Below, one piece after another: positions 15,742 through 24,967 of a stretch of 64,000 nt of DNA. A program made the position numbers and the translations under genes. The notes under the pieces are model-generated. The model saw only the letters and a program-made list of their open reading frames with translations. It did not search any database and was not told the origin of the DNA. This DNA is from Pseudoduganella rivuli (GTDB lineage Bacteria; Pseudomonadota; Gammaproteobacteria; Burkholderiales; Burkholderiaceae_D), in assembly GCF_009674485.1 (NCBI RefSeq), contig NZ_WKJJ01000001.1, positions 46,168-110,167 on the forward strand. The letters run 5' to 3'. Position 1 is the first letter of the stretch. Every line of letters begins with the position of its first letter.

Positions 15742-17526
15742 TTAATCCGCCAGCGGCAACCGCACGGTAAACGTGCTGCCCTGCTCCGGCCCCGCGCTGT
15801 AGCACGCGATATCGCCGCCATGCAGCAGCACCAGGCTGCGCACCAGCGCCAGCCCGATCCCCAGCCCGCCCTGGCGCCGGTCGATGCCACGGCTGCCCTG
15901 TGAAAACAGGTCGAACACGCGGGGCATGAATTCGGCCGCGATGCCGATGCCCTGGTCGGCCACGGCGATATCGACCCAGGCTTCGCGCCGCGTCACCAGC
16001 AACGTGATGGCGCCCTCTTCGTGGCTGTATTTCAAGGCGTTGTGCAGCAGGTTGCTGACGATTTGCACCAGCCGTGCACTGTCGCCCAGCACCACCAGCT
16101 TCGCGTCCGGCACGTCGCACTGAATGGCTTGCCGCCGCGCCTCCGCCATGCTGCGCACCTGTTCCAGCGCCGCGTGGATCACGTCATGCAAATCCACCGG
16201 CTGCCGTTTCAATGCTTCGATGCCCCGCGTCACGCGCGACACATCGAGCAAATCTTCCAGCAGGCGGTTGATGTGCTGCACCTGGCGCCCGATCACGGCG
16301 CTGGCCGTGCGGACCTGTTCCGGCTTCAGGTCCGGCATGCCCAGCATGTGCGCCGCCACGCTGATCGGCGCCAGCGGATTGCGCAATTCATGGCCCAGCA
16401 TGGCGAGGAATTCATCCTTGGCGCGGTTTTCCGCTTCCGCCCGTTCTTTCGCCTGCTGCGTGAATTCCAAATGCGCGCGGCGATCCGCTTCCGCCGCCGC
16501 CAGCCGCTCCGCCACGTCCGCCAGGCGCGCATGCACGTCCTGGAAGTCGGCGATTTCCAGCCGGGCCGGCGGCGGCGTCTTGCCCTCGACCAGCAGGTCG
16601 GCCGCCTGCGCAATGCGCTGCGTTCCCAGCACCAGCCGGCGGATCAGGAACAGCGCACCGCCCATGGCGCAGGCAATGGCAAACAGCAGGCCGAACGCGC
16701 TCAGGGTTTTCGCCTGCACGGCCGCCTGCTCGTAATCGCCCACCGGCACGCCGACGCTGATTGTCCAGCCGGACAATTCGGAGCGGTCATTGACGCCATA
16801 CATGTCCTGGCCCGCCCGGTTGACGGCGCGGAATTCGCTTTTTTCCGGCCCCAGCAATATTTTCTTTAAGCCAGGCGCCGCTTCCGAGCCGACGAATTGT
16901 TCCGGGCGCTGGTTGCGCGCCAGCGTAACGCCATTGCGGTCCAGCACGGAAATCAGCCAGCCGTGCGGCACCCCGCCAGCCGGCAACTGGCCGGACAAAT
17001 CCCGCGCAAACATCCACACGCCCAGCACATAGCGGCTGCCGCCGGCGACCGTCACGGGCATTTCCACCGATACCAGGAATTGCCCGGTGGTGGTGCCCAG
17101 AATCAGGTTGGAGACGCGGGGTTTGCCACCCGCCAGCACTTCGCGCACATCGAGCACGGTGGCCGCGGACGGGGGCGGCAGCGGCGCGCCATAGGCCTGC
17201 ACGGTATTGAAAACCTGTTGCCCATGCACATCGAGCAGCGCCACGTACAGCGGCCCCTTGCCCATGGCGGCCAGCGCTTCGCGGTAAAACGTGGGGAAAT
17301 CTTCCCGGGCCAGGCTGGGCGACACTGCCAGCGCCTGCGCCCCGGCCTGCGCCCGCATCATTTGCGTATCCATGGCCAGCACGGCGGCGCGCGCCAGTTC
17401 ATGCATGCTGCGCATGGCGGCTTCCCGCTCGCGCGACACCAGCAGATTCATGACCAGCGCTGAAAATACGATCACCGGCGTCAGCACGACCACGACCAGC
17501 AGCACCAGGTGGGTTTTAACTTTCAT
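15742..17526 (-). CDS. Membrane sensor histidine kinase with periplasmic Cache-type domain
   Basis: 594 residues. I place the start at the ATG at 17526 (MKVKTHLVLLVVVVLTPVIV), where the first membrane segment begins; a GTG nine codons upstream is also possible. Residues about 35-275 are periplasmic, with a dCache-like appearance (PTFYREALAAMGKGPLYVAL). A second membrane segment lies near 285-305. HisKA has the phospho-His in LAMLGHELRNPLAPI; the HATPase has GIGIAAEF and GGLGIGLALV. No receiver domain is fused. A terminator at 17572-17612 separates it from the RND operon upstream. Confidence 0.9.
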   Translation of the reverse strand: MKVKTHLVLLVVVVLTPVIVFSALVMNLLVSREREAAMRSMHELARAAVLAMDTQMMRAQAGAQALAVSPSLAREDFPTFYREALAAMGKGPLYVALLDVHGQQVFNTVQAYGAPLPPPSAATVLDVREVLAGGKPRVSNLILGTTTGQFLVSVEMPVTVAGGSRYVLGVWMFARDLSGQLPAGGVPHGWLISVLDRNGVTLARNQRPEQFVGSEAAPGLKKILLGPEKSEFRAVNRAGQDMYGVNDRSELSGWTISVGVPVGDYEQAAVQAKTLSAFGLLFAIACAMGGALFLIRRLVLGTQRIAQAADLLVEGKTPPPARLEIADFQDVHARLADVAERLAAAEADRRAHLEFTQQAKERAEAENRAKDEFLAMLGHELRNPLAPISVAAHMLGMPDLKPEQVRTASAVIGRQVQHINRLLEDLLDVSRVTRGIEALKRQPVDLHDVIHAALEQVRSMAEARRQAIQCDVPDAKLVVLGDSARLVQIVSNLLHNALKYSHEEGAITLLVTRREAWVDIAVADQGIGIAAEFMPRVFDLFSQGSRGIDRRQGGLGIGLALVRSLVLLHGGDIACYSAGPEQGSTFTVRLPLAD

Positions 17527-17571
17527 GGGACGACCGCAGAACCACGGAAGCACGTACTGTAGCGCAAAAAG

Positions 17572-17612
17572 AAAAACGGCAGGCGGGATTCCATCCTCCC
17601 GTCTGCCGTTTT
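17572..17612 (-). terminator. Bidirectional intrinsic terminator after the RND operon
   Basis: A stem pairs AAACGGCAGGCGGGA (17574-17588) with TCCCGTCTGCCGTTT (17597-17611), closing an 8-base loop and containing one G-T wobble. T-runs flank it on both strands. It lies 17 bases past the outer-membrane lipoprotein stop. Confidence 0.85.
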
Positions 17613-17628
17613 ATCCGGTACCGCCGGT

Positions 17629-19104
17629 TTATTTTGCGCTGATGCTATCCCAGCCGCCGCCCAGCGAGCGGATCAACGCCACCGTCGTGACGGCGCGGTT
17701 GCCCCGTAGTTGCACGGCGTTGCGCTCGACTTGCGCCAGGTTCCGCTGCGCATCGAGCAAGTCCAGGTAGCTGGAACGGCCCGCCGCGTACAGCTTTTGC
17801 GCCAGGTCGGCCGAGCGGCGCGCGGACACCAGCGCGTCGTCGATTTCCTGCGTCTGGCCGGACAGGATGCGCAAGCCCGCCAGGTTGTCTTCCACCTCGG
17901 CAAAGGCGCTCAGTACGCTGCTGCGGTAGCTGGCCACGGATTCTTCCAGCGCCGCTTCGCTGCGCACCACGTTGTTGCTGTTGCGGCCGCCATCGATCAG
18001 CGGCATCGACATCAGCGCGCCCAGCACCCACGAACGGCTGCTCCACTTGAAGACATCGGCAAAGGTGCCGGCCGCACCGCCGCCATTGGCGTTCAGGGTC
18101 AGCGCCGGGAACATGGCGGAACGGGCCACGCCGATGCGGGCGTTGGCCGCTTCCATCGCGCGCTGCGCCGCCACGATGTCGGGACGGCGTTCCAGCAGCG
18201 ACGACGGCAAGCCCGCCGGGATCGATGGCAGCAGCATTGAATCCTGCAGCGGCGAGACGCCCGCCGTGAAATTCGCCGCCGGCTGGCCCAGCAGCACTGC
18301 CAGCGCATGTTCGGTGGTCACGCGCTGGCGCTGCAAGCCGATGGCTTCGGCGCGCGACGTCGCCAGTTCGGTTTTTGCGCGGGACAGGTCGAATTCGCCA
18401 ATGTCGCCCAGGTCGAAGCGGCGCTGGTTGACCTTGACGTTTTCTTCGCGCAGCCGCACGGTCTGTTCCAGGGTCGCCAGTTCCGCATCGGTGGCGCGCA
18501 GGCGGAAGTAGGCCTGCGCCACGTCGGCCTGCAGCGCCAGCAGCACGGAACGGTAATTGGCTTCCGTGGCTGCCGCATCGCTGCGGGACGCCGCGATATC
18601 GGACGATACGCGGCCGAACAAGTCCACTTCATAGCTGGCGGTCAGCCCCGCGCTATATGACGTTTGCGGCGCCACGGCCGTGCCGGCCGGCAGGCCCAGC
18701 GACTGGCTTGACGCGCGGGCGCGCTGCGCCCCCACGTTGACGCCCACTTGCGGCACCCGCGCCGCTTCGGAAATCCCGGCAATGGCGCGCGCCTGCTTGA
18801 CGCGGGCGGCGGCCACGGCCAGGTTGGCGTTGGCCTTGGTCGCGTCCGCGATCAGGCCGTTCAGGGCCGGATCGTTGAAGGCCAGCCACCATTCGCCGCG
18901 GGCCTGCTGTTCGGCCGGTTGCGCCTGTTTCCAGCGTGTGCCGTCGGCCGCCGTCACGACGCCGCCGGTGCGGGCCGGCGCCGTTTGCGTTTCCTTGAAG
19001 CCGGCCGGCGTATCGATGGCCGGCTGCCTGAATTCAGGGGCGGCGCAGGCCGTCAGTAGCAAAGCCGCTAATAACGGAGCCACACCTTTCGCAGTCATAG
19101 TCAT
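17629..19104 (-). CDS. RND efflux outer-membrane lipoprotein, NodT/OprM family
   Basis: 491 residues. A lipoprotein signal ends in the lipobox LLTAC near residue 20, so the mature Cys anchors it to the outer membrane. The body has the OMF duplication (PEQQARGEWW...DPALNGLI; 'LLGQPAANF'; 'LLERRPDIVAAQRAMEAANARIGVARS'). It forms the trimeric exit channel for the upstream RND pump. Its ATG overlaps the pump stop by one base (TAATG), so the two are translationally coupled. MTAKG six bases downstream is an alternative start. Confidence 0.93.
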   Translation of the reverse strand: MTMTAKGVAPLLAALLLTACAAPEFRQPAIDTPAGFKETQTAPARTGGVVTAADGTRWKQAQPAEQQARGEWWLAFNDPALNGLIADATKANANLAVAAARVKQARAIAGISEAARVPQVGVNVGAQRARASSQSLGLPAGTAVAPQTSYSAGLTASYEVDLFGRVSSDIAASRSDAAATEANYRSVLLALQADVAQAYFRLRATDAELATLEQTVRLREENVKVNQRRFDLGDIGEFDLSRAKTELATSRAEAIGLQRQRVTTEHALAVLLGQPAANFTAGVSPLQDSMLLPSIPAGLPSSLLERRPDIVAAQRAMEAANARIGVARSAMFPALTLNANGGGAAGTFADVFKWSSRSWVLGALMSMPLIDGGRNSNNVVRSEAALEESVASYRSSVLSAFAEVEDNLAGLRILSGQTQEIDDALVSARRSADLAQKLYAAGRSSYLDLLDAQRNLAQVERNAVQLRGNRAVTTVALIRSLGGGWDSISAK

Positions 19105-22100
19105 TATTTGGTCCCTTCCAGTTCAGCAGCCAGCTGTGGCTTGGCCGCGTGGGATTGCTTGCCCATCTTTTGCGCCAGCGTGCGCAGCAGCACGTAAAAC
19201 ACTGGCGTCAGGAACAGGCCGAAGAATGTCACGCCCAGCATGCCGGCAAACACGGCCACTCCCATTGCATGGCGCATTTCCGCACCGGCGCCGCTCGAGA
19301 ACACCAGCGGCACCACGCCCATGATGAACGCGATCGACGTCATCAGGATCGGACGCAGACGCAGGCGGCAAGCTTCCAGCGCTGCTTGCAGCACGGTGCG
19401 GCCATGGTCTTCCAGTTCGCGGGCGAATTCCACGATCAGGATCGCATTCTTCGACGCCAGCCCCACCAGCACGAACAGGGCAATCTGCGTAAAGACGTTG
19501 TTGTCGCCACCCGTGACTTTCACGCCCACCAGTGCGCACAGGATCGACATCGGCACGATCAGGATCACGGCCAGCGGCAGGGTCCAGCTTTCATACTGGG
19601 CGGCCAGCACCAGGAACACCAGCAGCACGCACAGCGGGAACACGTAAACCATCGTGTTGCCGGACAAGATGTCCTGGTACGTCAGTTCCGTCCATTCGTA
19701 GCCGATGCCCTTCGGCAGCGTCTCCTTGGCGATCTTTTCCAGCGCGGCCTGGGCCTGGCCCGACGACACGCCTGGTGCGGCGGCGCCGTTCATCTCGGCG
19801 GCCACGTAAGCGTTGTAGCGCTGCACGCGGTCCGGGCCGTAGCTGTCCTTCACGCGCATCAGCGACGACAGCGGAATCATTTCGCCCTTGTCATTGCGCA
19901 CCTTCAGCTGCGAAATATGCTCGGCCTGCGAACGGAACGGCGCGTCGGCCTGCACCCGCACCTGGTAGGTGCGGCCAAACTGGTTGAAGTCGTTCACGTA
20001 CAGCGAACCCAGGTTGATTTGCAGGGTCTGGTAAATATTGGCCAGCGGCACGCCCAGCTGCTTGGCCTTGGCGCGGTCCACGTCGGCAAACAATTGCGGT
20101 ACGTTGATCTGGAAGGCGGAGAACACGCCCGCCAGCTGCGGATCCTGCCATGCCTTCATCTGCACTGCCTGCACGGCTTTATACAGTTCGTCGTAACCGA
20201 GGTTGTCGCGGTCCTCGATCATCATCTTGAAGCCACCCGTCGTGCCCAGGCCATTGACCGGCGGCGGCGGGAACACCATGATGAACGCGTCCTGCACGGC
20301 GCCCATGCGCTTGTTGATTTCCGCCGCGATAGCTTCACCGGATTCCGATTTCTTGGTGCGCTCGTGGAACGGTTTCAGCGTGGTGAACACGATGCCCGCG
20401 TTCGGCGCATTGGTGAAGCCGTTGATCGACAGGCCGGGGAACGCCACCGACGATTCCACGCCGGGGATTTCCTTGGCGATGTCCGACATGCGGCGGATCA
20501 CGGCGTCCGTGCGTTCCAGCGATGCGGCGTCAGGCAATTGCGCGAAGCCGATCAGGTATTGCTTGTCCTGTGCGGGAACGAAACCGGCAGGCACCAGCTT
20601 GAACACCACGCCGGCCAGCGCGGCCAGCACGACGTACACGACGATGGCGGCGCTCTTGCGGCGCAGCACGCCCTGCACGCCTGCTTCGTAGCGGGTCGAT
20701 GCGCGGTTGAAGAAGCGGTTGAACCAGTTGAAGAAGCCGCCGAAGATGCGGTCCATGCCGCGGGTCAGCGCATCCTTCGGTGCATCGTGCGGTTTCAGCA
20801 ACGTGGCCGACAGCGCAGGCGCCAGGGTCAGCGAGCAGAATGCCGAAATCACGGTCGAGAAGGCGATGGTCAGCGCGAACTGCTTGTAGAACTGGCCCGA
20901 CAGGCCGGACACGAACGCGATCGGCACGAACACGGCGCACAGCACCAGGGCAATCGCGATGATCGGGCCCGATACTTCCTTCATGGCCTGGATCGTCGCA
21001 TCGCGCGGCGACAGGCCGTTGGCGATATTGCGCTCGACGTTTTCCACCACCACGATGGCGTCGTCCACCACGATACCGATGGCCAGCACGAGGCCGAACA
21101 GCGACAGGGTGTTGATCGAGAAGCCGAAGCCCATCATGACGGCAAAGGTGCCGACAATCGAGACCGGGACGGCCAGCAGCGGAATGATCGACGCGCGCCA
21201 CGTTTGCAGGAACACGATGACAACAATCACCACCAGCGCCACGGCTTCCAGCAAGGTGTGGATCACGGCCTTGATGGATTCGCGCACGAACTGCGTCGGG
21301 TCGTACACCACGTCATACGACACGCCTTGCGGGAAGTCCTTTTTCAGTTCTTCCATCTTGGCGCGCACGTCGCTTGACAGTTGCAACGCGTTCGCGTTCG
21401 GCGCTTCAAAGATGCCAATTGCCACCGCCGATTTGTTATTCAGCAGTGAGCGCAAGGCGTAACTGTTCGAGCCCAGTTCCACACGGGCCACATCCTTCAG
21501 GCGCGTCAGCGCGCCGTCGGCATTGGTCTTGACGATGATGTCGCCGAATTCCTCGACCGAATTCAAACGGCCCTGGGTATTGACGGTCAGCTGGAATTCG
21601 CTGCCCTTCGATGGCGTGGCGCCCACCACACCGGCCGCCACTTGCACGTTCTGTTCGCGGATTGCCGCCACCACGTCGCCGGCCACCATGCCGCGGGCCG
21701 CCACTTTTTGCGGGTCCAGCCACACGCGCATCGCGTAATCGCCGGAACCGAACAGGTTGACTTCCCCCATGCCCTGGATACGGGACAGGTGGTCCTTGAT
21801 GTTCAGCACAGCGTAGTTGCGCAGGTACAGGTCGTCGTAGCGGCCGTCCGGCGACACCAGGTGGACCACCATGGTGAGGTTCGGGGAGCTTTTGACGGTG
21901 GTCACGCCGATCTGGCGCACCTCTTCCGGCAGGCGGGGCAAGGCGCGCTGCACGCGGTTTTGCACCTGGGTTTCCGCCTGCTCGACATTGGTGCCGATCT
22001 TGAAGGTGACGGTCAGCGCCAGCGCGCCGTCGGACGTGTTTTGCGACGACATGTACAGCATGTTTTCCACGCCGTTGATCTGCTCTTCCAGCGGCGCGGC

Positions 22101-22289
22101 CACGGTTTCAGCAATGACTTTCGGGTTAGCGCCCGGATACATGGCGCGCACCACCACCGATGGCGGCACCACGTCGGGGTATTCGGAAATCGGCAGCTTG
22201 ATGATCGATATCAGCCCCGCCACGAACACCAGGATCGACAACACCGCCGCGAAGATCGGCTTGTCGACAAAGAAGCGTGAGAATTTCAT
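19104..22289 (-). CDS. RND multidrug efflux permease, HAE1 family (AcrB/MexF-like)
   Basis: 1061 residues starting MKFSRFFVDKPIFAAVLSIL; a TTG two codons earlier is less likely. It has the twelve-segment RND layout with two large periplasmic loops. The proton-relay residues are present: the Asp pair in GIVVDDAIVVVENVERN (TM4) and the Lys in VGLASKNAILIVEFA (TM10). The overall style is closest to the MexF/OqxB/BpeF group. It exports drugs or toxic metabolites using the proton gradient, with the adaptor encoded 9 bases upstream and the channel overlapping downstream. Confidence 0.96.
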   Translation of the reverse strand: MKFSRFFVDKPIFAAVLSILVFVAGLISIIKLPISEYPDVVPPSVVVRAMYPGANPKVIAETVAAPLEEQINGVENMLYMSSQNTSDGALALTVTFKIGTNVEQAETQVQNRVQRALPRLPEEVRQIGVTTVKSSPNLTMVVHLVSPDGRYDDLYLRNYAVLNIKDHLSRIQGMGEVNLFGSGDYAMRVWLDPQKVAARGMVAGDVVAAIREQNVQVAAGVVGATPSKGSEFQLTVNTQGRLNSVEEFGDIIVKTNADGALTRLKDVARVELGSNSYALRSLLNNKSAVAIGIFEAPNANALQLSSDVRAKMEELKKDFPQGVSYDVVYDPTQFVRESIKAVIHTLLEAVALVVIVVIVFLQTWRASIIPLLAVPVSIVGTFAVMMGFGFSINTLSLFGLVLAIGIVVDDAIVVVENVERNIANGLSPRDATIQAMKEVSGPIIAIALVLCAVFVPIAFVSGLSGQFYKQFALTIAFSTVISAFCSLTLAPALSATLLKPHDAPKDALTRGMDRIFGGFFNWFNRFFNRASTRYEAGVQGVLRRKSAAIVVYVVLAALAGVVFKLVPAGFVPAQDKQYLIGFAQLPDAASLERTDAVIRRMSDIAKEIPGVESSVAFPGLSINGFTNAPNAGIVFTTLKPFHERTKKSESGEAIAAEINKRMGAVQDAFIMVFPPPPVNGLGTTGGFKMMIEDRDNLGYDELYKAVQAVQMKAWQDPQLAGVFSAFQINVPQLFADVDRAKAKQLGVPLANIYQTLQINLGSLYVNDFNQFGRTYQVRVQADAPFRSQAEHISQLKVRNDKGEMIPLSSLMRVKDSYGPDRVQRYNAYVAAEMNGAAAPGVSSGQAQAALEKIAKETLPKGIGYEWTELTYQDILSGNTMVYVFPLCVLLVFLVLAAQYESWTLPLAVILIVPMSILCALVGVKVTGGDNNVFTQIALFVLVGLASKNAILIVEFARELEDHGRTVLQAALEACRLRLRPILMTSIAFIMGVVPLVFSSGAGAEMRHAMGVAVFAGMLGVTFFGLFLTPVFYVLLRTLAQKMGKQSHAAKPQLAAELEGTK

Positions 22290-22298
22290 ATGCAATCC

Positions 22299-23564
22299 TT
22301 ATTGCTTGGTCGTGCCGCCGGTTGCTTCGGCAGCCGCAACTTTTTCATCTTTTTTCGGCGAGGGCTTCGCTTGCGGCGGATTTTGCGGCGCCAGCGGGTC
22401 GTAATCCATGTTGACCATTTGCGCCGTCACCGGTGCACCGGGACGCACGCGCTGCAAGCCGTTGACGACGATCTTCTCGCCCGGTTTCAAGCCGTCGCGC
22501 ACCACGCGCAAGCCATCAAAGGCCGGGCCCAGCACCACGGGACGGTACTCGGCCTTGCTGTCGGCGCCGACCACGTAGACGAACTTGCGGTTCTGGTCGG
22601 TACCGACGGCGCGCTCGTTGATCAGCACGGTCGGCTTGCCCGCACCGTTATCGGCGCCTGCCAGCTGCACGCGGGCAAACAAGCCCGGCACCAGCGCCTT
22701 GTCTTCATTGGCGAACGTGGCGCGCATGCGCACGGAACCGGTTTGCGGATCGAGGCGGTTGTCGACGAACTCCAGCTTGCCTTCGTGCGGGAAGCCGGTT
22801 TCATTGGCCAGGCCCACTTTCACGGTGACGGCATGGCCTTTTTGCGCCAGCGCGCCGACGCGCAGATACGTGTCTTCATCGCCGTCGAAGCTGGCGTAAA
22901 TCTTGTCGGTGGACACCACGGAGGTCAGCACGGCGGCGCCATCGACCAGGTTGCCCAGGGTGATTTCCGCTTTCGATACGCGGCCGTTGATGGGCGACGT
23001 CACTTGCGTGTACGACAGGTTCAGCCGGGCCGCTTCCGCCTGTGCGGCGGCGGCGCGGGCATTGGCGTCCAGCTCTTTCAGGCTGGAGGCTTTTTCATCG
23101 TATTCACGCTGCGCGATGGCTTTGTCGGCCAGCAGTTTTTCCGCCCGTACCAGTTCGAGTTTCGCCAGGTCGGCCTTGGCGCGGGCCGAGTTGGCGGCCG
23201 CTTCCGCGCGCGACAATTCCGCCTGGTAAGGACGGGAATCGATCTGGAACAGCACGTCGCCTTTCCTGACTTCGCTGCCCGGCTTGAAATTCACAGCCGT
23301 GATGAAGCCGGAAACGCGGGAACGGATTTCCACGCGCTCGATGGCTTCCAGGCGGCCGGAAAATTCCTGGGTTTCCGTGACGGCTTTTTCCACCACGGTG
23401 GCGGCGGAAATCGGCGGCCCGGCGGGCGCGGCTTCCTGGGTCTTGCTGTTAGCGGTATCGCAACCAGCCAGCGTAGCGGCGGCCAGGCCGGCTACGGCCA
23501 GCGCGGCCATGACAGGCCGGATTTTACCGGCCAGGTTGATCGATTGAACTTTCGGGCTTTTCAT
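22299..23564 (-). CDS. RND efflux periplasmic adaptor (membrane-fusion protein)
   Basis: 421 residues. The ATG at 23564 is preceded by AAGGA at 7 bases. A lipoprotein signal ends near ATLAGCD. The body follows the MexE/AcrA pattern: IRSRVSGFITAVNFKPGSEV (lipoyl half), a helical hairpin of Ala/Glu/Lys-rich repeats (about 120-190), the second lipoyl half (YTQVTSPINGRVSKAEITLG), then beta-barrel and membrane-proximal parts. A long acidic/Lys-rich tail with PSPKKDEK closes it. It bridges the pump and the outer-membrane channel. It begins 126 bases after the hydrolase-like gene and may have its own promoter. Confidence 0.94.
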   Translation of the reverse strand: MKSPKVQSINLAGKIRPVMAALAVAGLAAATLAGCDTANSKTQEAAPAGPPISAATVVEKAVTETQEFSGRLEAIERVEIRSRVSGFITAVNFKPGSEVRKGDVLFQIDSRPYQAELSRAEAAANSARAKADLAKLELVRAEKLLADKAIAQREYDEKASSLKELDANARAAAAQAEAARLNLSYTQVTSPINGRVSKAEITLGNLVDGAAVLTSVVSTDKIYASFDGDEDTYLRVGALAQKGHAVTVKVGLANETGFPHEGKLEFVDNRLDPQTGSVRMRATFANEDKALVPGLFARVQLAGADNGAGKPTVLINERAVGTDQNRKFVYVVGADSKAEYRPVVLGPAFDGLRVVRDGLKPGEKIVVNGLQRVRPGAPVTAQMVNMDYDPLAPQNPPQAKPSPKKDEKVAAAEATGGTTKQ

Positions 23565-23690
23565 AATTTTTCCTTTTTGTATGAAAATCTTTGGAATCAG
23601 GCGATACCGCATGAAATTGCGGGCAAAGCTTCCCCTGCCGCGCACGGGGCGCGGAAAAAATCGGTACTGCGGAATACGTCAGCGAATCAG

Positions 23691-24569
23691 CTACATCGCA
23701 GGGCTGACTGGAGGGACCTCCATCCCGTCCAAACTGGCGATAAAGCCGGCAATTTCTGCCAGCGCAAAGGTTTTACACGCACATTCGTTACGCGCTTCCA
23801 CATCGGGCAGCGGCGTGGGCGGCAAGCGGCGCACGGTGGTCTTGATACCGCAGCCAATCAGCTTGGCGCCATATTGTTCCGCTTCATCGCGCAGCGGATC
23901 GTCCTCGGCGGACAGGATCAGCGCGGGCGGCAAATTCTTCAGCCGGCTCGATTGCAGCGGCGATGCATACGGATGGGTACGGTCTGCCGCGTTCGGCAAA
24001 TAACCCCGGTAACCGGCGGCGCACACATCGGCCGCTTGCGCCTTGTAGCTGCAGGTCGGCATTTCACGCATGGACCCGCTGGTCAAGCCCGGGTCCAGCA
24101 TCGGCATGATTAAAATCTGCCCGCCGAGCGCAGGACCGCCCCGGTCCCGCGCCATCAGCGTGCAAACAGCGGCCAGGTTGGCGCCCGCTTCGATGCCGGC
24201 GACCAGCATGCGTTTGCCGGTCCAGTTCAACCTGGCTTTATTCTTTTTTGCCCAGAGCAGCACGGCGTGGGCGTCTTCCACGGCGGCCGGGAACGGGCTG
24301 ACCGTGGCCAGCGTGTAATTGCTGGCCAGGACCACGTGACGAGGATCGCAAGCAACCAGGCTGCGCAGGAATTCATCCGCCTCTTCCAGGTCCCCCGCCA
24401 CAAAGCCGCCGCCATGGAAAAACACGATCAGCGAATCCCGTTTGACACCGGGCGCGTCCGCCGCAATGTATAAGCGGGCGCCAAGCGGACCGGCCGCACC
24501 CTGCACTTCCAGCTCCTTGGTCTTCAGCAGCACCGGAGTCGCCTGTGCCAGCGGCTGGTCGGCCATCAT
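23691..24569 (-). CDS. Alpha/beta-hydrolase of the HSL type lacking the catalytic serine
   Basis: 292 residues. The oxyanion motif HGGGF (residues 52-56) and the acid-residue context SAEDDPLRDEAE are typical of hormone-sensitive-lipase-type esterases. The nucleophile elbow, normally GDSAGG, reads GIEAGA (residues 125-130), so Glu127 stands where Ser should be. The expected catalytic-His loop near the C-terminus reads PPTPLPDVEAR, with no His. It is probably not an esterase; a binding or scaffold role is possible. Its ATG overlaps the small gene upstream by 4 bases. The RND adaptor follows on the same strand. Confidence 0.85.
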   Translation of the reverse strand: MMADQPLAQATPVLLKTKELEVQGAAGPLGARLYIAADAPGVKRDSLIVFFHGGGFVAGDLEEADEFLRSLVACDPRHVVLASNYTLATVSPFPAAVEDAHAVLLWAKKNKARLNWTGKRMLVAGIEAGANLAAVCTLMARDRGGPALGGQILIMPMLDPGLTSGSMREMPTCSYKAQAADVCAAGYRGYLPNAADRTHPYASPLQSSRLKNLPPALILSAEDDPLRDEAEQYGAKLIGCGIKTTVRRLPPTPLPDVEARNECACKTFALAEIAGFIASLDGMEVPPVSPAM

Positions 24570-24793
24570 TGCTGCACCGCCGCAGACGCGGATGCGGACG
24601 CCGTCATCGCACCATTGAGGCTCACCGGGGTCATTTGCGCATTGCCGCCGGACATTTCGTGCGTCAGGGCCATCATGCCCTGCGCTTCCGTACGGGCGGC
24701 GGCCGCGTATTCATCCGTGACCACCATGCCGCCCAATGCCAGTGCGCTCAACGCGATCGCGGCGATTGCAACAATTCCATCCAGACGTTTCAT
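24566..24793 (-). CDS. Small membrane-anchored or secreted hypothetical protein
   Basis: 75 residues starting MKRLDGIVAIAAIALSALAL, after a ribosome site (GGAG, 8 bases upstream). One N-terminal hydrophobic segment (about 7-28) looks like a signal peptide or anchor. The rest is Ala/Thr/Ser/Met-rich and of low complexity. It overlaps the hydrolase-like gene by 4 bases, so the two are made together. It is divergent from a LysR gene, whose nested inverted repeat lies between them. I do not recognise a family. Confidence 0.65.
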   Translation of the reverse strand: MKRLDGIVAIAAIALSALALGGMVVTDEYAAAARTEAQGMMALTHEMSGGNAQMTPVSLNGAMTASASASAAVQQ

Positions 24794-24871
24794 GGCTAAC
24801 TCCTCAAGTGGCACCGCAGTGATAGCAAATCTATGCTGCAGTACGTGAACTATAAACTTGAACTAGAATCT

Positions 24872-24950
24872 GTTAAACATGGCAATCGCGAATTGATTGT
24901 TCAGAAATCCGAACAATCAATGTGGTTGATTGCCATCGAAAAGTTAAACA
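24872..24950. promoter_or_regulatory. Nested inverted repeat in the LysR/divergent intergenic region
   Basis: The outer arms ATGGCAATC (24879-24887) and GATTGCCAT (24928-24936) are perfect. The inner arms TTGATTGTTC (24893-24902) and GAACAATCAA (24911-24920) are also perfect, around an 8-base centre. GTTAAACA flanks the whole as a direct repeat (24872-24879 and 24943-24950). It lies 32 bp before the LysR start and 86 bp before the divergent small gene. This is the expected place for an LTTR activation and repression site. Confidence 0.65.
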
Positions 24951-24967
24951 ATGGGTGATATTGGCGT

